Source: DASXUX01 sp036504595 (GTDB taxonomy: Bacteria > Planctomycetota > SZUA-567 > H5-PLA8). Taken from it: a DNA stretch of 64,000 nucleotides. Position numbers and translations under genes: made by a program. The notes beneath the pieces were generated by a model that was not told the origin of the DNA, searched no databases, and saw nothing but the letters and a program-made list of their open reading frames with translations. Shown one piece after another: positions 7,280-15,726 of the stretch. The DNA is taken from the NCBI GenBank assembly GCA_036504595.1, contig DASXUX010000095.1:248001-312000 (forward strand), given 5' to 3'. Each line of letters opens with the position of its first letter. Positions within the stretch are counted from its first letter, which is position 1.

Positions 7280-9679
7280 CTATTGCCGCGGCTTACTGCC
7301 GTTCGCGGCTGCCACCAGTTGCCCTAGCGCAATCCCTCCATCGTTCGGCGGCACACGCTGGTGCCAGTATGGCCGGAATCCCGCCGCCGTCAGCCGCGTG
7401 ACCGCGCGTTCGGTCAGATACCGGTTCTGAAAGCACCCGCCGCTAAGGACCACACGCTGTTGTCCTGCGCGCCGAGCCAATTCCACGATTCCATCCGCCA
7501 GCGCATTGTGAAACTTCGCCGAAATTCGCCCGACGCTCGTCCCCGCAAGCACGTCCTCGATCACCGCCCGCACCATCGGCTCCCAATCCAGCACCTGTAC
7601 CGCAGGCCTCTGCCCCGCATCACCGTCCGTCAAGCCTTCGCGCACACTCAATGGATACGCCTCTTCTGTCTTCTCCCCCGCCAGCGCGAACTCTAACTCC
7701 ATCGCCGCCTGTCCTTCAAAGTTCACCCGCTGGCGTCCGCCTGCCAACGCCGCGACCGCGTCGAACAGCCGCCCTGCGCTCGACGTCACTGGACAGTTTA
7801 AGCCCTGCCGCAGCATTCGTCGAATCACCCCCAACTGAGCATCTCCCCAACCTTTCAGCGGCGCCAAATCCTTCATGTCAAAAGCGTCTTCACCAAATAC
7901 CTCATACAACACACCGATGGCGCAGCGCCGCGGCTCCTTAATCGCTTCGCTCCCGCCCGTTAGTCGAAACGTCCGCAGATGCCCGACGCGTGTGAATTCC
8001 GCGCGCGACGCTAGCAAGAACTCGCCGCCCCAAATTGTTCCATCGAGACCGAAACCCGTCCCGTCCCACGAAACGCCGAGCACCTGCCCGTCCAACTCGT
8101 TTTCCGCCATGCACGAAACCACATGCGCGAAATGATGCTGCACCGCACTCAACGGCAGCGCTTGTTCGCGCGCGTACTTCGTGGAGAGATAATCCGGATG
8201 CAGATCGCACGCGATTCTTTCGGGCGTCGCCTCAAACAGCGTTTTGAAGCTGTCGATCACTCCGCGAAACGCCTCCAGCGCCTGCGTCGTTTCCAGATCG
8301 CCAATGTGCTGGCTGATAAACACGTTTGCGCCCGCCGAGAGCGCCACGGTGTTCTTCAAATGCGCTCCGACAGCAAGAATGACCGACGCGTGCTCCTTCA
8401 GGGGCACCGGCAGCGGCGCATAGCCGCGCGCTCGGCGCATCACCAGTTCGCGACCCAGCATCACGCGCACAACCGAATCGTCCACGTGCCGCGCGATCGG
8501 CCGGTTGTGCACCAGCAGCAGATCGGCGATTCCGCGCAACCGGTCCAAAGCCTCCCGCTCGTCCGTGCAAATCGGTTCGTCGGAGAGATTGCCGCTCGTC
8601 GCGACGACCGGCGCATTCAATTCGCGCAGTAGAATGTGATGCAGCGGCGTGTACGGCAGCATCACGCCGAGCTGCGAATTTCCAGGCGCGACCGCCGGCG
8701 CCACGTTCCCGCCGCTCCGGCGTTGAAGCAGCACAATCGGCGCTTCCGCCGACGAAAGCAACCGCGCCTCAAGCTCGCTTATCTCGCAATCGCAGCGAAT
8801 TGCATCCACGCTTGAATACATCAGCGCCAGTGGCTTTTCCTCGCGGTGCTTGCGTTCGCGCAACCTTGCGACAGCCGCTTCATCGCCTGCCAGAACCATC
8901 AGGTGAAAGCCTCCGATGCCTTTCACCGCGACGATCTTTCCTTCTCTTAGCGCCGCGGACGTGCGGAGCAGCGCATCCTCCCGCTTTGCAAGGACTCTTC
9001 CTGCATCGTTCCACAGTTCAAGCTGCGGCCCGCAATCGGAGCACGCATTGGGTTGAGCGTGAAAGCGACGGTCGAGCGGGTCGTGATATTCGCGCCGGCA
9101 ACGCTCGCACATGACAAAGCCGCGCATGGTTGTGCTCGGCCGGTCGTATGGCAGCGCGGTAATGATCGAAAATCGCGGCCCGCAGATCGTGCAGTTCGTG
9201 AACGGATACAAGAAGCGCCGGTTGTTGCGGTCGAAGACTTCGGCCAGGCATTCCGGGCACGTGGCGATGTCGGGCAGCACCAGAGCCGTCTTGTCGCCAC
9301 CGCCGTCACTCTCACGAATCTCAAAGCCGCTGTAGCCGCACGGATCGAGAAACGACGATTCGAGGCTTTGAATGAACGACCGCGGCGGTTTCTCGCGACT
9401 TAGCCGTAACAAGAACTGTTCGAGCAGCGGCCGGGGACCTTCCACTTCAATGAAGACGCCGCTTGCCGAATTGAGAACCCAGCCGTGAAGGCCCAACTCG
9501 GTCGCAAGGCGATACACGAACGGCCGATACCCAACACCCTGCACGGCGCCGCGAATCTGCACGCGCAGACGCGTGCACTGCGAATTCCCCCTCACCCCTA
9601 ACCCCTCTCCCTCGCGGGGGAAAGGGGAACCGGGGGCCGCTCCCTTACGGTCGCGGTTCTGATAGCTGGGCTGCTGCAT
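7280..9679 (-). CDS. hypF: HypF carbamoyltransferase
   Basis: HypF makes carbamoyl-adenylate from carbamoyl phosphate and ATP and loads it on HypE. Domains in order: acylphosphatase (RLRVQIRGAVQGVGYRPFVY), two zinc-finger CxxC pairs (CPECLAEVF / CTICGPRF and CERCRREYHD / CSDCGP), a YrdC-like domain (KGIGGFHLMVLAGDE, TSGNLSDEPI), and the Kae1-like domain with HHFAHVVSCMAEN, GVSWDGTGFGLDG and LSGGCFQNRYL. ATG at 9679 gives 799 residues, but the first 28 are read from dispersed repeats (AGAACCGCGACCGT and the GGGAGAGG/GGGGTGAGG element). A GTG just before the acylphosphatase domain (near 9594) is an alternative start. The 5' end overlaps the histidine kinase gene by 35 nt. Confidence 0.96.
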   Translation of the reverse strand: MQQPSYQNRDRKGAAPGSPFPREGEGLGVRGNSQCTRLRVQIRGAVQGVGYRPFVYRLATELGLHGWVLNSASGVFIEVEGPRPLLEQFLLRLSREKPPRSFIQSLESSFLDPCGYSGFEIRESDGGGDKTALVLPDIATCPECLAEVFDRNNRRFLYPFTNCTICGPRFSIITALPYDRPSTTMRGFVMCERCRREYHDPLDRRFHAQPNACSDCGPQLELWNDAGRVLAKREDALLRTSAALREGKIVAVKGIGGFHLMVLAGDEAAVARLRERKHREEKPLALMYSSVDAIRCDCEISELEARLLSSAEAPIVLLQRRSGGNVAPAVAPGNSQLGVMLPYTPLHHILLRELNAPVVATSGNLSDEPICTDEREALDRLRGIADLLLVHNRPIARHVDDSVVRVMLGRELVMRRARGYAPLPVPLKEHASVILAVGAHLKNTVALSAGANVFISQHIGDLETTQALEAFRGVIDSFKTLFEATPERIACDLHPDYLSTKYAREQALPLSAVQHHFAHVVSCMAENELDGQVLGVSWDGTGFGLDGTIWGGEFLLASRAEFTRVGHLRTFRLTGGSEAIKEPRRCAIGVLYEVFGEDAFDMKDLAPLKGWGDAQLGVIRRMLRQGLNCPVTSSAGRLFDAVAALAGGRQRVNFEGQAAMELEFALAGEKTEEAYPLSVREGLTDGDAGQRPAVQVLDWEPMVRAVIEDVLAGTSVGRISAKFHNALADGIVELARRAGQQRVVLSGGCFQNRYLTERAVTRLTAAGFRPYWHQRVPPNDGGIALGQLVAAANGSKPRQ

Positions 9680-11060
9680 GCTCGTGCGGGGTTCCTGTTG
9701 CGCTGATCGCCGTCGAAAGCGGCAGACTGATCCAAAAACTCGTCCCCCGCCCTTCCTCGCTGGAAAAACGCAGCGTCCCCCCATGAGCTTCCACGACGCG
9801 CTTCACGATCGCAAGGCCCAGTCCGGTGCCATGCACCGCGACCAGTTTGGCGTTCGTTGCACGGAAGAATTCGGTGAACAACCGCTCCTGTTCGGACTTC
9901 GGAATTCCAATCCCGGTATCACTGAATTCCAGAACCACATTCGCGCCGTCGCGCGACGCGCGCATGCTGGCCTGCCCACCAGCCGGTGTGTATTTTACCG
10001 CGTTGCTGACCAAGTTGGAGCACACCTTGACCAGTTCGTCGGCATTGCCTCGCACCGCCAGTTCTTCGTCCAAAGGTCCGATCACCAGTTTGAGGCCCTT
10101 GGCTTCCGCCTGCGCTCGATAGGCTTCTTCCATCTGGCGAAACAGATAATCGATCCGCACGTCCTGCTGGCGCTGGGGCGCCAGGTCCACTTTGTCGCGC
10201 GCGAGATCAAGCAACTGATTTACAAGCTCCAGCAAAATGTCCACACGATCCGCTATACGGCCGATCATCTCGCGTATCGACGGCGGCATCTCACCCGAGT
10301 AGCCTTGCCTCAGCACTTCAAGCAGGCTTTGCACAGCCGAAAGCGGCGAGCGCAGTTCGTGCGTCACCATCAGCGTGAACTTGGACTTGGCGCGATCCGC
10401 GTCCTCGAGTTTGCGATGCGCGTGCTCGAGCTCAATATGAGCTTTCGCGTCCTTGTCTTCCAAGCGCCGCAGATGATGCCCCAGCGTCGAAGCCAGCGAT
10501 GCGGTGATGACCAGCAACGCCGCAAAACCCAGGAAGACCAGCACGATACCGGCCGGCTTGAGTTGCGCGGCAATGGGCAGAGCGCCCAGGTTTTCGGCCG
10601 CCAGCCACTGGTGCCATTCGGCCCAGCACAGCGCGCCAAACAGGACGATTGCCAAGGCGGCCTGCAAGAACACGTCGCGCCGGCGCAGCAGCAGCGATGC
10701 GATCATGATGTGGAACACCGCGAACGGCAGCAGCGGACTGAAGCAGCCGCCCGTGAAATGCAGCAAGGCTGTGAGCGCGATCAGGTCGATATTAATCTGC
10801 AGATTCGCCAGATGCGACGCGGCTCTGCGCGCCAAAGCCGGATATTTTCGCAGCAGCAGCCAGAATGGCACATTGTAGAGCAGCACACAGAGGCCGATGA
10901 CTTCCGCATAAAATGAGAGCGGCCACTGAAGGCCATAGCGCAAGACGATGGCTGTCGCGAGCACCGATAAGCCGGCTGCCCAACGCAAACGCACGAACCA
11001 ACTCACGCGCTCGGAGAGTTCGCGCTCGACCGGTAGCAGCCCCGACTCCAGTTCGTCCAT
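9645..11060 (-). CDS. membrane histidine kinase inside the hyp operon
   Basis: 471 residues. The N-terminal half has about six membrane helices (roughly residues 28-195) with very short loops and no periplasmic sensor domain. A helical linker follows, then HisKA with phospho-acceptor H234 (MVTHELRSPLSAV) and a complete ATPase domain: N-box NLVSNAVKYTP, G1 DTGIGIP, G2 GTGLGLAIVKRV. No receiver domain is attached. It sits between hypB (48 bp upstream) and hypF (35-nt overlap). A free-standing receiver gene at 12327 in the same operon is a candidate partner. The sensed signal may be membrane-borne (redox state or quinone), which is inference. Confidence 0.92.
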   Translation of the reverse strand: MDELESGLLPVERELSERVSWFVRLRWAAGLSVLATAIVLRYGLQWPLSFYAEVIGLCVLLYNVPFWLLLRKYPALARRAASHLANLQINIDLIALTALLHFTGGCFSPLLPFAVFHIMIASLLLRRRDVFLQAALAIVLFGALCWAEWHQWLAAENLGALPIAAQLKPAGIVLVFLGFAALLVITASLASTLGHHLRRLEDKDAKAHIELEHAHRKLEDADRAKSKFTLMVTHELRSPLSAVQSLLEVLRQGYSGEMPPSIREMIGRIADRVDILLELVNQLLDLARDKVDLAPQRQQDVRIDYLFRQMEEAYRAQAEAKGLKLVIGPLDEELAVRGNADELVKVCSNLVSNAVKYTPAGGQASMRASRDGANVVLEFSDTGIGIPKSEQERLFTEFFRATNAKLVAVHGTGLGLAIVKRVVEAHGGTLRFSSEEGRGTSFWISLPLSTAISATGTPHEHAAAQLSEPRP

Positions 11061-11108
11061 GCGCTGTCACTCGGCACCGATAATTACGTTCACGACGTCG
11101 CTGGCATA

Positions 11109-11768
11109 CTACTTCTGACGATGTTCCTGCAGGCGTTTCTCCAGCCACGCGTGCCACTGGCTCAGGCCTTCGCCCGTCCTGCAAGAGACCTTCAGCACCG
11201 GCACATCCGGATTGATCCTTGCGAGGTCGCGCTGCAAGACTTTCTGATCGAAATCCACGTACGGAAGCAGATCGATCTTGTTCAGCACCACCACGCTGGC
11301 CGAATGAAAAACCTTCGCGTACTTCGCCGGCTTGTCGTGGCCTTCCGGAACGCTGAGCACCGCCACGCGCCCCGCTTCCCCCAGATCGAATTCCGCGGGA
11401 CAAACCAGATTACCGACGTTCTCGATGAACAGGACGTCGATGTTCGCCAGGTCGAAATCGTCCAGCACCCGATGAATGAGGTTCGCGTCAAGATGGCAGC
11501 CGCCATCCGTGTTGATCTGCACGACCGGAACGCCCAGCGGCGCGATGCGTTCCGCGTCGCGAGCGGTATCGGGGTCGCCTTCGATCACGCCAATCCGCAA
11601 CTTGCTCTTCAGAGCTTTGATCGTCATTTCAAGCAGCGAGGTTTTGCCCGAGCCGGGCGCGCTGAGAACGTTCAGCGCCAGCACGCCGGCTTTTTGGAGC
11701 TTCTCGCGCGCCATCTGCGCAAACTCGTCATTGGCCTTCAGCACTTTGTGGACAACACGAATTTCCAT
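11109..11768 (-). CDS. hypB: HypB, GTPase for nickel insertion
   Basis: 219 residues. Nucleotide-binding motifs are visible: P-loop LSAPGSGKTSLLE (about residues 36-48), GDPDTARDAERI, the metal-binding segment NTDGGCHLDANLIH, ENVGNLVCPAEFDLGE and the guanine-specificity motif NKIDLLPY. The N-terminal CxxCGC and His-rich nickel-storage tail of some HypB proteins are absent, as in many short HypBs. It works with HypA to deliver Ni to the large subunit. Gene order hypA-hypB is conserved; the 87-bp gap between them holds an inverted repeat. Confidence 0.96.
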   Translation of the reverse strand: MEIRVVHKVLKANDEFAQMAREKLQKAGVLALNVLSAPGSGKTSLLEMTIKALKSKLRIGVIEGDPDTARDAERIAPLGVPVVQINTDGGCHLDANLIHRVLDDFDLANIDVLFIENVGNLVCPAEFDLGEAGRVAVLSVPEGHDKPAKYAKVFHSASVVVLNKIDLLPYVDFDQKVLQRDLARINPDVPVLKVSCRTGEGLSQWHAWLEKRLQEHRQK

Positions 11769-11785
11769 TTTCTTCTCCGAACTTC

Positions 11786-11857
11786 AGCCACAGAGGTCAC
11801 AGAGGACACCGAGAACGACAAAATTCTTGCTCTGTGCTCAGTGTAAGCTCTGTGGCT
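11786..11857. repeat. CACAGAG-word inverted repeat between hypA and hypB
   Basis: AGCCACAGAG (11786-11795) pairs with CTCTGTGGCT (11848-11857); inner copies CACAGAG and CTCTGTG extend the potential hairpin. It covers the hypA stop codon. The same word forms larger inverted arrays at 38551-38640 and a coding copy at 22611-22638. Confidence 0.7.
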
Positions 11858-12212
11858 AACTGTCTCCGTCTCTCAGAACTACCGTCTCCAGCAACAACTC
11901 TTCTCCCTGCAGCAACTCCGCTTTCGATTCCCCGCACTTCGGGCACTGCCACAACCAGTCCTCTTCCGGCGCGTACTCGGCGGCGCATTTCTTGCAGCGC
12001 AGCCGTGGCGGAACGATTTCGTACTCCAGCACGGCGCCGGCAACCACAGTGTCTTTGGCCAGAGCTTCAAAGGCGAACGTCAACGAGTCCGGCACGATCT
12101 GGCGCAAGCGGCCGATGCGGACCTTGACCCGCTCGACCGGCCGTGATTCGTGAGCCTTTGCCACGTCGATGGTAGCTTGAAGAATCGCCTGAGCAATACC
12201 GAACTCATGCAT
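11856..12212 (-). CDS. hypA: HypA, nickel metallochaperone
   Basis: 118 residues beginning MHEFGIAQAILQA; His2 and the following Glu are the nickel-binding N-terminus of the family. The zinc site is present as two CxxC pairs, CKKC and CPKC, separated by 14 residues. It partners HypB. The gene lies between the receiver protein and hypB; the upstream 114-bp gap holds a GC-rich hairpin repeat. Confidence 0.96.
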   Translation of the reverse strand: MHEFGIAQAILQATIDVAKAHESRPVERVKVRIGRLRQIVPDSLTFAFEALAKDTVVAGAVLEYEIVPPRLRCKKCAAEYAPEEDWLWQCPKCGESKAELLQGEELLLETVVLRDGDS

Positions 12213-12280
12213 AGCGGCGCACCTTGGCCGCTTGGCCTATGAGGCAGCATTGGTTGGGGAAGCGCCGAGCCGTGTGGCGA

Positions 12281-12325
12281 GTGGTGCCGGCCTCCGCGCC
12301 GGCCGGCAGGGGCGCCGGCTCCACC
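12281..12325. repeat. GCCGGC-rich hairpin repeat, copy 1
   Basis: About 45 bp built from GGTGCCGGCCTCC, GCCGGCCGGCAG and GCGCCGGCTCCAC, able to fold on itself. A nearly identical copy lies inside the coding sequence of the large HzsA-like protein at 42930-42975. Confidence 0.65.
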
Positions 12326-12326
12326 A

Positions 12327-12740
12327 TCAGCTCTCCCGCGCTTTCTGCAGGAGCTTGCCGACTTTTTTGATCAGCACTTCGGGCTTCACTGGCTTCTCGA
12401 CGAAATCATCGACGGGCAGGAATTCCGCGTCGCTCTCCGGCGAGAACGCCATACCTTTTTCCTTCCCGACGGCCGTCAGCATCAGGATCGGCGTTTTGCG
12501 GAAGGCGTAATAGGGCGAGCTCGGATCCTGACTGTGCACTTGGTAAGCGACGTGGAAGCCGGCCGTGTCCGACTCCATCATTACGTCCAGGATGACCAGG
12601 TCTGGCGCAAAGGACTTCACCTTCGCCAGGCCCTCGGTGCTCGTGCGAGCTTCCTGGGTCTCGTGCCCAGCCGCCCGCAGCACCAATCGCATCGCCTCGC
12701 CAATATCCGGATCGTCGTCAACAATCAGAATCTTTGCCAT
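12327..12740 (-). CDS. single-domain response regulator (receiver only)
   Basis: 137 residues from MAKILIVDDDP, preceded by GGAGGT at a good distance, which fixes the start. A complete CheY-like receiver: acidic pair DDD near residues 8-10, phospho-acceptor D in LVILDVMM, and the conserved K in FVEKPVKPEVL. It has an unusually long loop after beta-4 (about residues 60-85). No output domain, so it acts through a partner protein or as a phosphate relay. It is co-transcribed with hydrogenase genes; the histidine kinases at 9645 or 18033 are candidate partners. Confidence 0.92.
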   Translation of the reverse strand: MAKILIVDDDPDIGEAMRLVLRAAGHETQEARTSTEGLAKVKSFAPDLVILDVMMESDTAGFHVAYQVHSQDPSSPYYAFRKTPILMLTAVGKEKGMAFSPESDAEFLPVDDFVEKPVKPEVLIKKVGKLLQKARES

Positions 12741-12753
12741 CGTAAACCTCCAT

Positions 12754-12900
12754 TTCGGATTGCGGATTTCGGATTGCGGATTGGCCCACACCGCCAGCGC
12801 CTCCCGAAGACTATTCCGGATTTCACCTCTGCGGCTGCTTGTTGCTGAATTGCGAATTTCCGCTGTTCAATCCGCAATCCGCATTCTGCAATCCGCAATT
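12754..12900. repeat. inverted heptamer arrays (unit CAATCCG / CGGATTG)
   Basis: Left arm 12754-12784 repeats CGGATTG, right arm 12868-12900 repeats CAATCCG, so the arms are reverse complements about 83 bp apart. The left arm lies just upstream of the receiver gene; the right arm is read as the C-terminal tail of the hydrogenase protease. Confidence 0.8.
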
Positions 12901-13344
12901 CCCCTTAAGCCACCGCCTGATCTCCGTTACTGCCGCCGGCACGGCCGCTTCCACCAGCGGGCTTAGTCCCGTCGCGGGCCGCACGCTTGCTGGTTGAATG
13001 CCCAAAATCTGCACCTTCACCTTGCAGCCTAGCGCGTCCAGCCATTGGAGCAACGGGCCAACTCGCGTTTCGTGCAGCGAAAGCTGCGGCGGCGGGCCAT
13101 CGCGCTTCACCTGCTGAACCGGCACCCACCGCATCGCTCCCGGCGCCAAGCCCATCTCCACCGCATCCACCAGCACGACCTGCTCGGCATCCGCCATCAA
13201 GTGCAGCAGGTCTAGTCCGCCGGTCCCCGCATCGATCGCCTCAACTGCCTCCGGAAGCTCCACGCGCCAAAGCTGCGCGATCACCGAGATTCCTACGCCG
13301 TCGTCGCCGAACAGCGGGTTGCCGATCCCCAGTATGCGAATCAA
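12823..13344 (-). CDS. hydrogenase maturation endopeptidase (HycI/HupD family)
   Basis: 173 residues. The family motif GIGNPLFGDDGVG opens the protein; the acidic nickel ligands are expected in this loop, in DAGTGGLDLL and in the LSLHETRVG segment. These enzymes cut the short C-terminal peptide from the large subunit after nickel insertion. It follows hydA directly. About the last 26 residues, after EIRRWLKG, are not conserved-looking: they are encoded by a heptamer array (CGGATTG words), so the original stop has apparently been replaced by repeat sequence. Confidence 0.93.
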   Translation of the reverse strand: MIRILGIGNPLFGDDGVGISVIAQLWRVELPEAVEAIDAGTGGLDLLHLMADAEQVVLVDAVEMGLAPGAMRWVPVQQVKRDGPPPQLSLHETRVGPLLQWLDALGCKVKVQILGIQPASVRPATGLSPLVEAAVPAAVTEIRRWLKGNCGLQNADCGLNSGNSQFSNKQPQR

Positions 13345-13386
13345 CTCCGAACGCCCTTCCTTGTATCCAGCCGCTCGTCTCTACGA

Positions 13387-13478
13387 GGGTTCAGGGTTCA
13401 GGGTTCGGGGTTCGGGGTTCAGGGAAGGCTTCTATCGTTTCTGCACCCTGAACCCTAGACCCTGGACCCCGAACCCTG
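13387..13478. repeat. inverted heptamer arrays (unit GGTTCAG/CCCTGAA)
   Basis: 13387-13424 holds five GGTTCAG-like units; 13445-13478 holds the complementary CCCTGAA-like units, with a 20-bp loop. The pair fills the hydA-protease gap. Confidence 0.85.
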
Positions 13479-13481
13479 CTG

Positions 13482-14798
13482 TTACTTGAACTCCATCTCC
13501 AGCAAATGCACCGAACAGGAAATGCACGGATCGTACGCGCGGATGAGCATCTCGCATTTCTGACGGATCTTTTCCTTGTCCGGCCAGTCCGTCTTCAAAA
13601 GCTTTGGCACCAGGCCCTGCAAGTCGCGATCGATGTTGGCCAGGTTCTGCCCCGTCGGAATGATGCAGTTCGCTTTCACGCAGCGGCCCTTCTCGTACAC
13701 GTAATTATGGAAGAGAATGCCGCGCGGAGCTTCCACCGCGCCGAAGCCTTCGCCGTCCAGTCGCGCCGGCGGAACGAGCGGTTCGGGCTTGATGCCTTTA
13801 TCGAGCAACACGTTGATGATGTCGATGCTGTCTTCCAGGCTGTGCACGGTTTCGACGAGCTGCGCAACGGTGTTCATGTATGGGTTGATGCACTTGGGCT
13901 TGATGCCCAGCGCTTCAGCGACAGCCTTGGCCTTCGGATGCAATTGAGCATAGTTGTTGTTGAAGCGTGCCAGGGATCCGACGAAGTACGCGTCGCGGTG
14001 CCACTTCGCGTGCTTGCTGGTCGAATGCGGCACAACGTACTCGTTGGTGACTTTGCGGTACTGGCTCACCGGCACGACATCGCCTTCGCTCGACTTGATC
14101 TTACCTTCGTAATAGGCGTAGCGCGCCGAATCGGTCAGCGAAACGTATTCCGTATCGCGTTCGAAGTCCGGCAGAGCCAGCGTCTTCACCAAGGCGACTG
14201 TGGCTTCCAGATCTGCGCGCGACGCAACCAGACGTTCCTTCAGCGCAGCCAGTTCTTTTGGCTTGGCGAAGTACGTCACGCCGCCGGGCGCCAGGCCGAT
14301 CGGGTGCGTGTGGCGGCCGGTGACGATGGCGGAGAGATCGTAAAAGAGCTTCTTCAGGCGCATCGCGCGCAAAACGACGTCGGGATGACTCGCGACAAGC
14401 GGCACGACGCTCGGTACGCCAAGCAGGTCGGGCGCAGCGAGGAAATAGACGTGCAGCACGTGGCTTGAAGCCATCTCGCCATGAAACGCCAACAGCCGCA
14501 GCAGCTTGGCCTGTTCGGTCAACTCGATGCCCAGAGCGTCCTCGGTGGCCCGCAGCGAAGCGCACGTGTGGCTGACGGCGCAGATGCCGCAGATGCGCGA
14601 GGTCATGTGATGCAGTTCGTCGTAAGCGTGGCCCTTGACCATGACTTCAAACAAGCGCGGCGCTTCGACGATATGCAGAAGTGCCTCTTCGACCCGGCCC
14701 TCGCGCACATTCACCACCAAATTGCCGTGCCCTTCCAGGCGCGTCAGGTAATGAACATGCAGGTCCAGATTCGGTTGCACCGTCGTTCCTGTCGCCAT
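13482..14798 (-). CDS. hydA: [NiFe] hydrogenase large (alpha) subunit, group 3b type
   Basis: Catalytic subunit binding the NiFe(CN)2CO centre. Start MATGTTVQPNL at 14798 follows GGAGGTTGAA, giving 438 residues. The four nickel cysteines are present: RICGICAVSHTCAS near residue 70 (L1) and DPCISCSVH near the C-terminus (L2). Only seven residues (LLEMEFK) follow the L2 histidine; short cleaved tails of this kind are known for the Pyrococcus group 3b enzymes, and the next gene is the endopeptidase. Gene order hydBGDA matches soluble NADP-linked (sulfhydrogenase) enzymes. Confidence 0.95.
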   Translation of the reverse strand: MATGTTVQPNLDLHVHYLTRLEGHGNLVVNVREGRVEEALLHIVEAPRLFEVMVKGHAYDELHHMTSRICGICAVSHTCASLRATEDALGIELTEQAKLLRLLAFHGEMASSHVLHVYFLAAPDLLGVPSVVPLVASHPDVVLRAMRLKKLFYDLSAIVTGRHTHPIGLAPGGVTYFAKPKELAALKERLVASRADLEATVALVKTLALPDFERDTEYVSLTDSARYAYYEGKIKSSEGDVVPVSQYRKVTNEYVVPHSTSKHAKWHRDAYFVGSLARFNNNYAQLHPKAKAVAEALGIKPKCINPYMNTVAQLVETVHSLEDSIDIINVLLDKGIKPEPLVPPARLDGEGFGAVEAPRGILFHNYVYEKGRCVKANCIIPTGQNLANIDRDLQGLVPKLLKTDWPDKEKIRQKCEMLIRAYDPCISCSVHLLEMEFK

Positions 14799-14813
14799 TT
14801 CAACCTCCGTGTT

Positions 14814-14883
14814 GGTGACTGGTGAGTGGTAGACGACTGTAAAGCCGCTTGCGACCACTCAGCACTCACAACTCACCACTCAC
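14814..14883. repeat. inverted heptamer arrays (unit GGTGACT / CACTCAC)
   Basis: 14814-14830 (GGTGACTGGTGAGTGGT) is complementary to part of the array at 14854-14883 (ACCACTCAGCACTCAC and further units). It fills the hydD-hydA gap, ending 16 bp upstream of the hydA ATG and leaving the hydA ribosome site free. Confidence 0.8.
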
Positions 14884-14900
14884 AATTACTTCGCTCCCGC

Positions 14901-15677
14901 CTACTGCGCCTTCGCCTGTCCAACTTCGGCCAGTTCTTTCTTCGCCACGTAGCTGTTGTAAATCCCTGCGCGAGCCACCAAGCCTTCGACGGTATAGCCG
15001 TACTTGGCCAGAACGTCCTTGGCCGAATTTAGATTCGGCTGATCGACCACGCCGCGGCAGCCGTAGCACACATGTCCAAACTTCGTGCAGATCGCTTTGC
15101 AGCCGCACTTCGTGATTGGGCCCAGGCACGCCATGCCCTTCTCGTATACGCAAACAGTTTCGTTGAACTTGCACTCGAAGCAGACGGAGCGGCTCGGGGG
15201 CGTATAGGGCTTGCCCATCAGCGCGTGCTGCACGACGACAAGGAATTCTTCGTTGTTGATCGGGCAGCCGGGAATCGTGTAATCTACCGGCACCACGGCG
15301 CTGATCGGACGCACTTCCGAGGTGCTGAAGAGCCGCGCTTTCTCGCCGTAGACTTCAGTCATCGCTTCGTCAAACTTGTGGTTGTTCTTCGACGCGTTGA
15401 CACCACCCGAGACGGCGCAGGAGCCCATCGCGATGAGCACCTTGGCCTGTTTGCGGATGGCCTGGATGCGTGGCACGTCCTCTTCGCGCGTGATGCTGCC
15501 TTCGACGATGGCGACATCGTAGTCCGGTGAACTCTCCGTCATCGCCTCGCGCCAATGCACGATGTCGATGAGCGAAAGCACCGGCAGCAGTTTCTCTTCG
15601 AGCGCCAGGACTTCCAACTGACAGCCCTCACAACTGGCAAAATCGAAGAACGCAACCCGCGGTTTGTTCGTTGCCAT
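14901..15677 (-). CDS. hydD: [NiFe] hydrogenase small (delta) subunit, group 3b type
   Basis: 258 residues from MATNKPRVAFFDFASCEGC; the frame is open upstream only because a CAATCCG array reads through. The CEGC motif supplies two ligands of the proximal cluster, with CAVSGG and GCPIN downstream; CFECKFNETVC and CLGPITKCGC, CYGC give the remaining cysteines for three [4Fe-4S] clusters. It carries electrons from the NiFe site to the gamma and beta subunits. No Tat signal, so the enzyme is cytoplasmic. Confidence 0.94.
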   Translation of the reverse strand: MATNKPRVAFFDFASCEGCQLEVLALEEKLLPVLSLIDIVHWREAMTESSPDYDVAIVEGSITREEDVPRIQAIRKQAKVLIAMGSCAVSGGVNASKNNHKFDEAMTEVYGEKARLFSTSEVRPISAVVPVDYTIPGCPINNEEFLVVVQHALMGKPYTPPSRSVCFECKFNETVCVYEKGMACLGPITKCGCKAICTKFGHVCYGCRGVVDQPNLNSAKDVLAKYGYTVEGLVARAGIYNSYVAKKELAEVGQAKAQ

Positions 15678-15692
15678 CTGAGTCCCCTTCGT

Positions 15693-15726
15693 CAATCCGC
15701 AATCCGAAATCCGCAATCCGCAATCG
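15693..15726. repeat. heptamer array (unit CAATCCG)
   Basis: Four and a half units (CAATCCG, CAATCCG, AAATCCG, CAATCCG, CAATCG) fill the hydG-hydD gap. The same word is used at 12868-12900. Confidence 0.8.
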
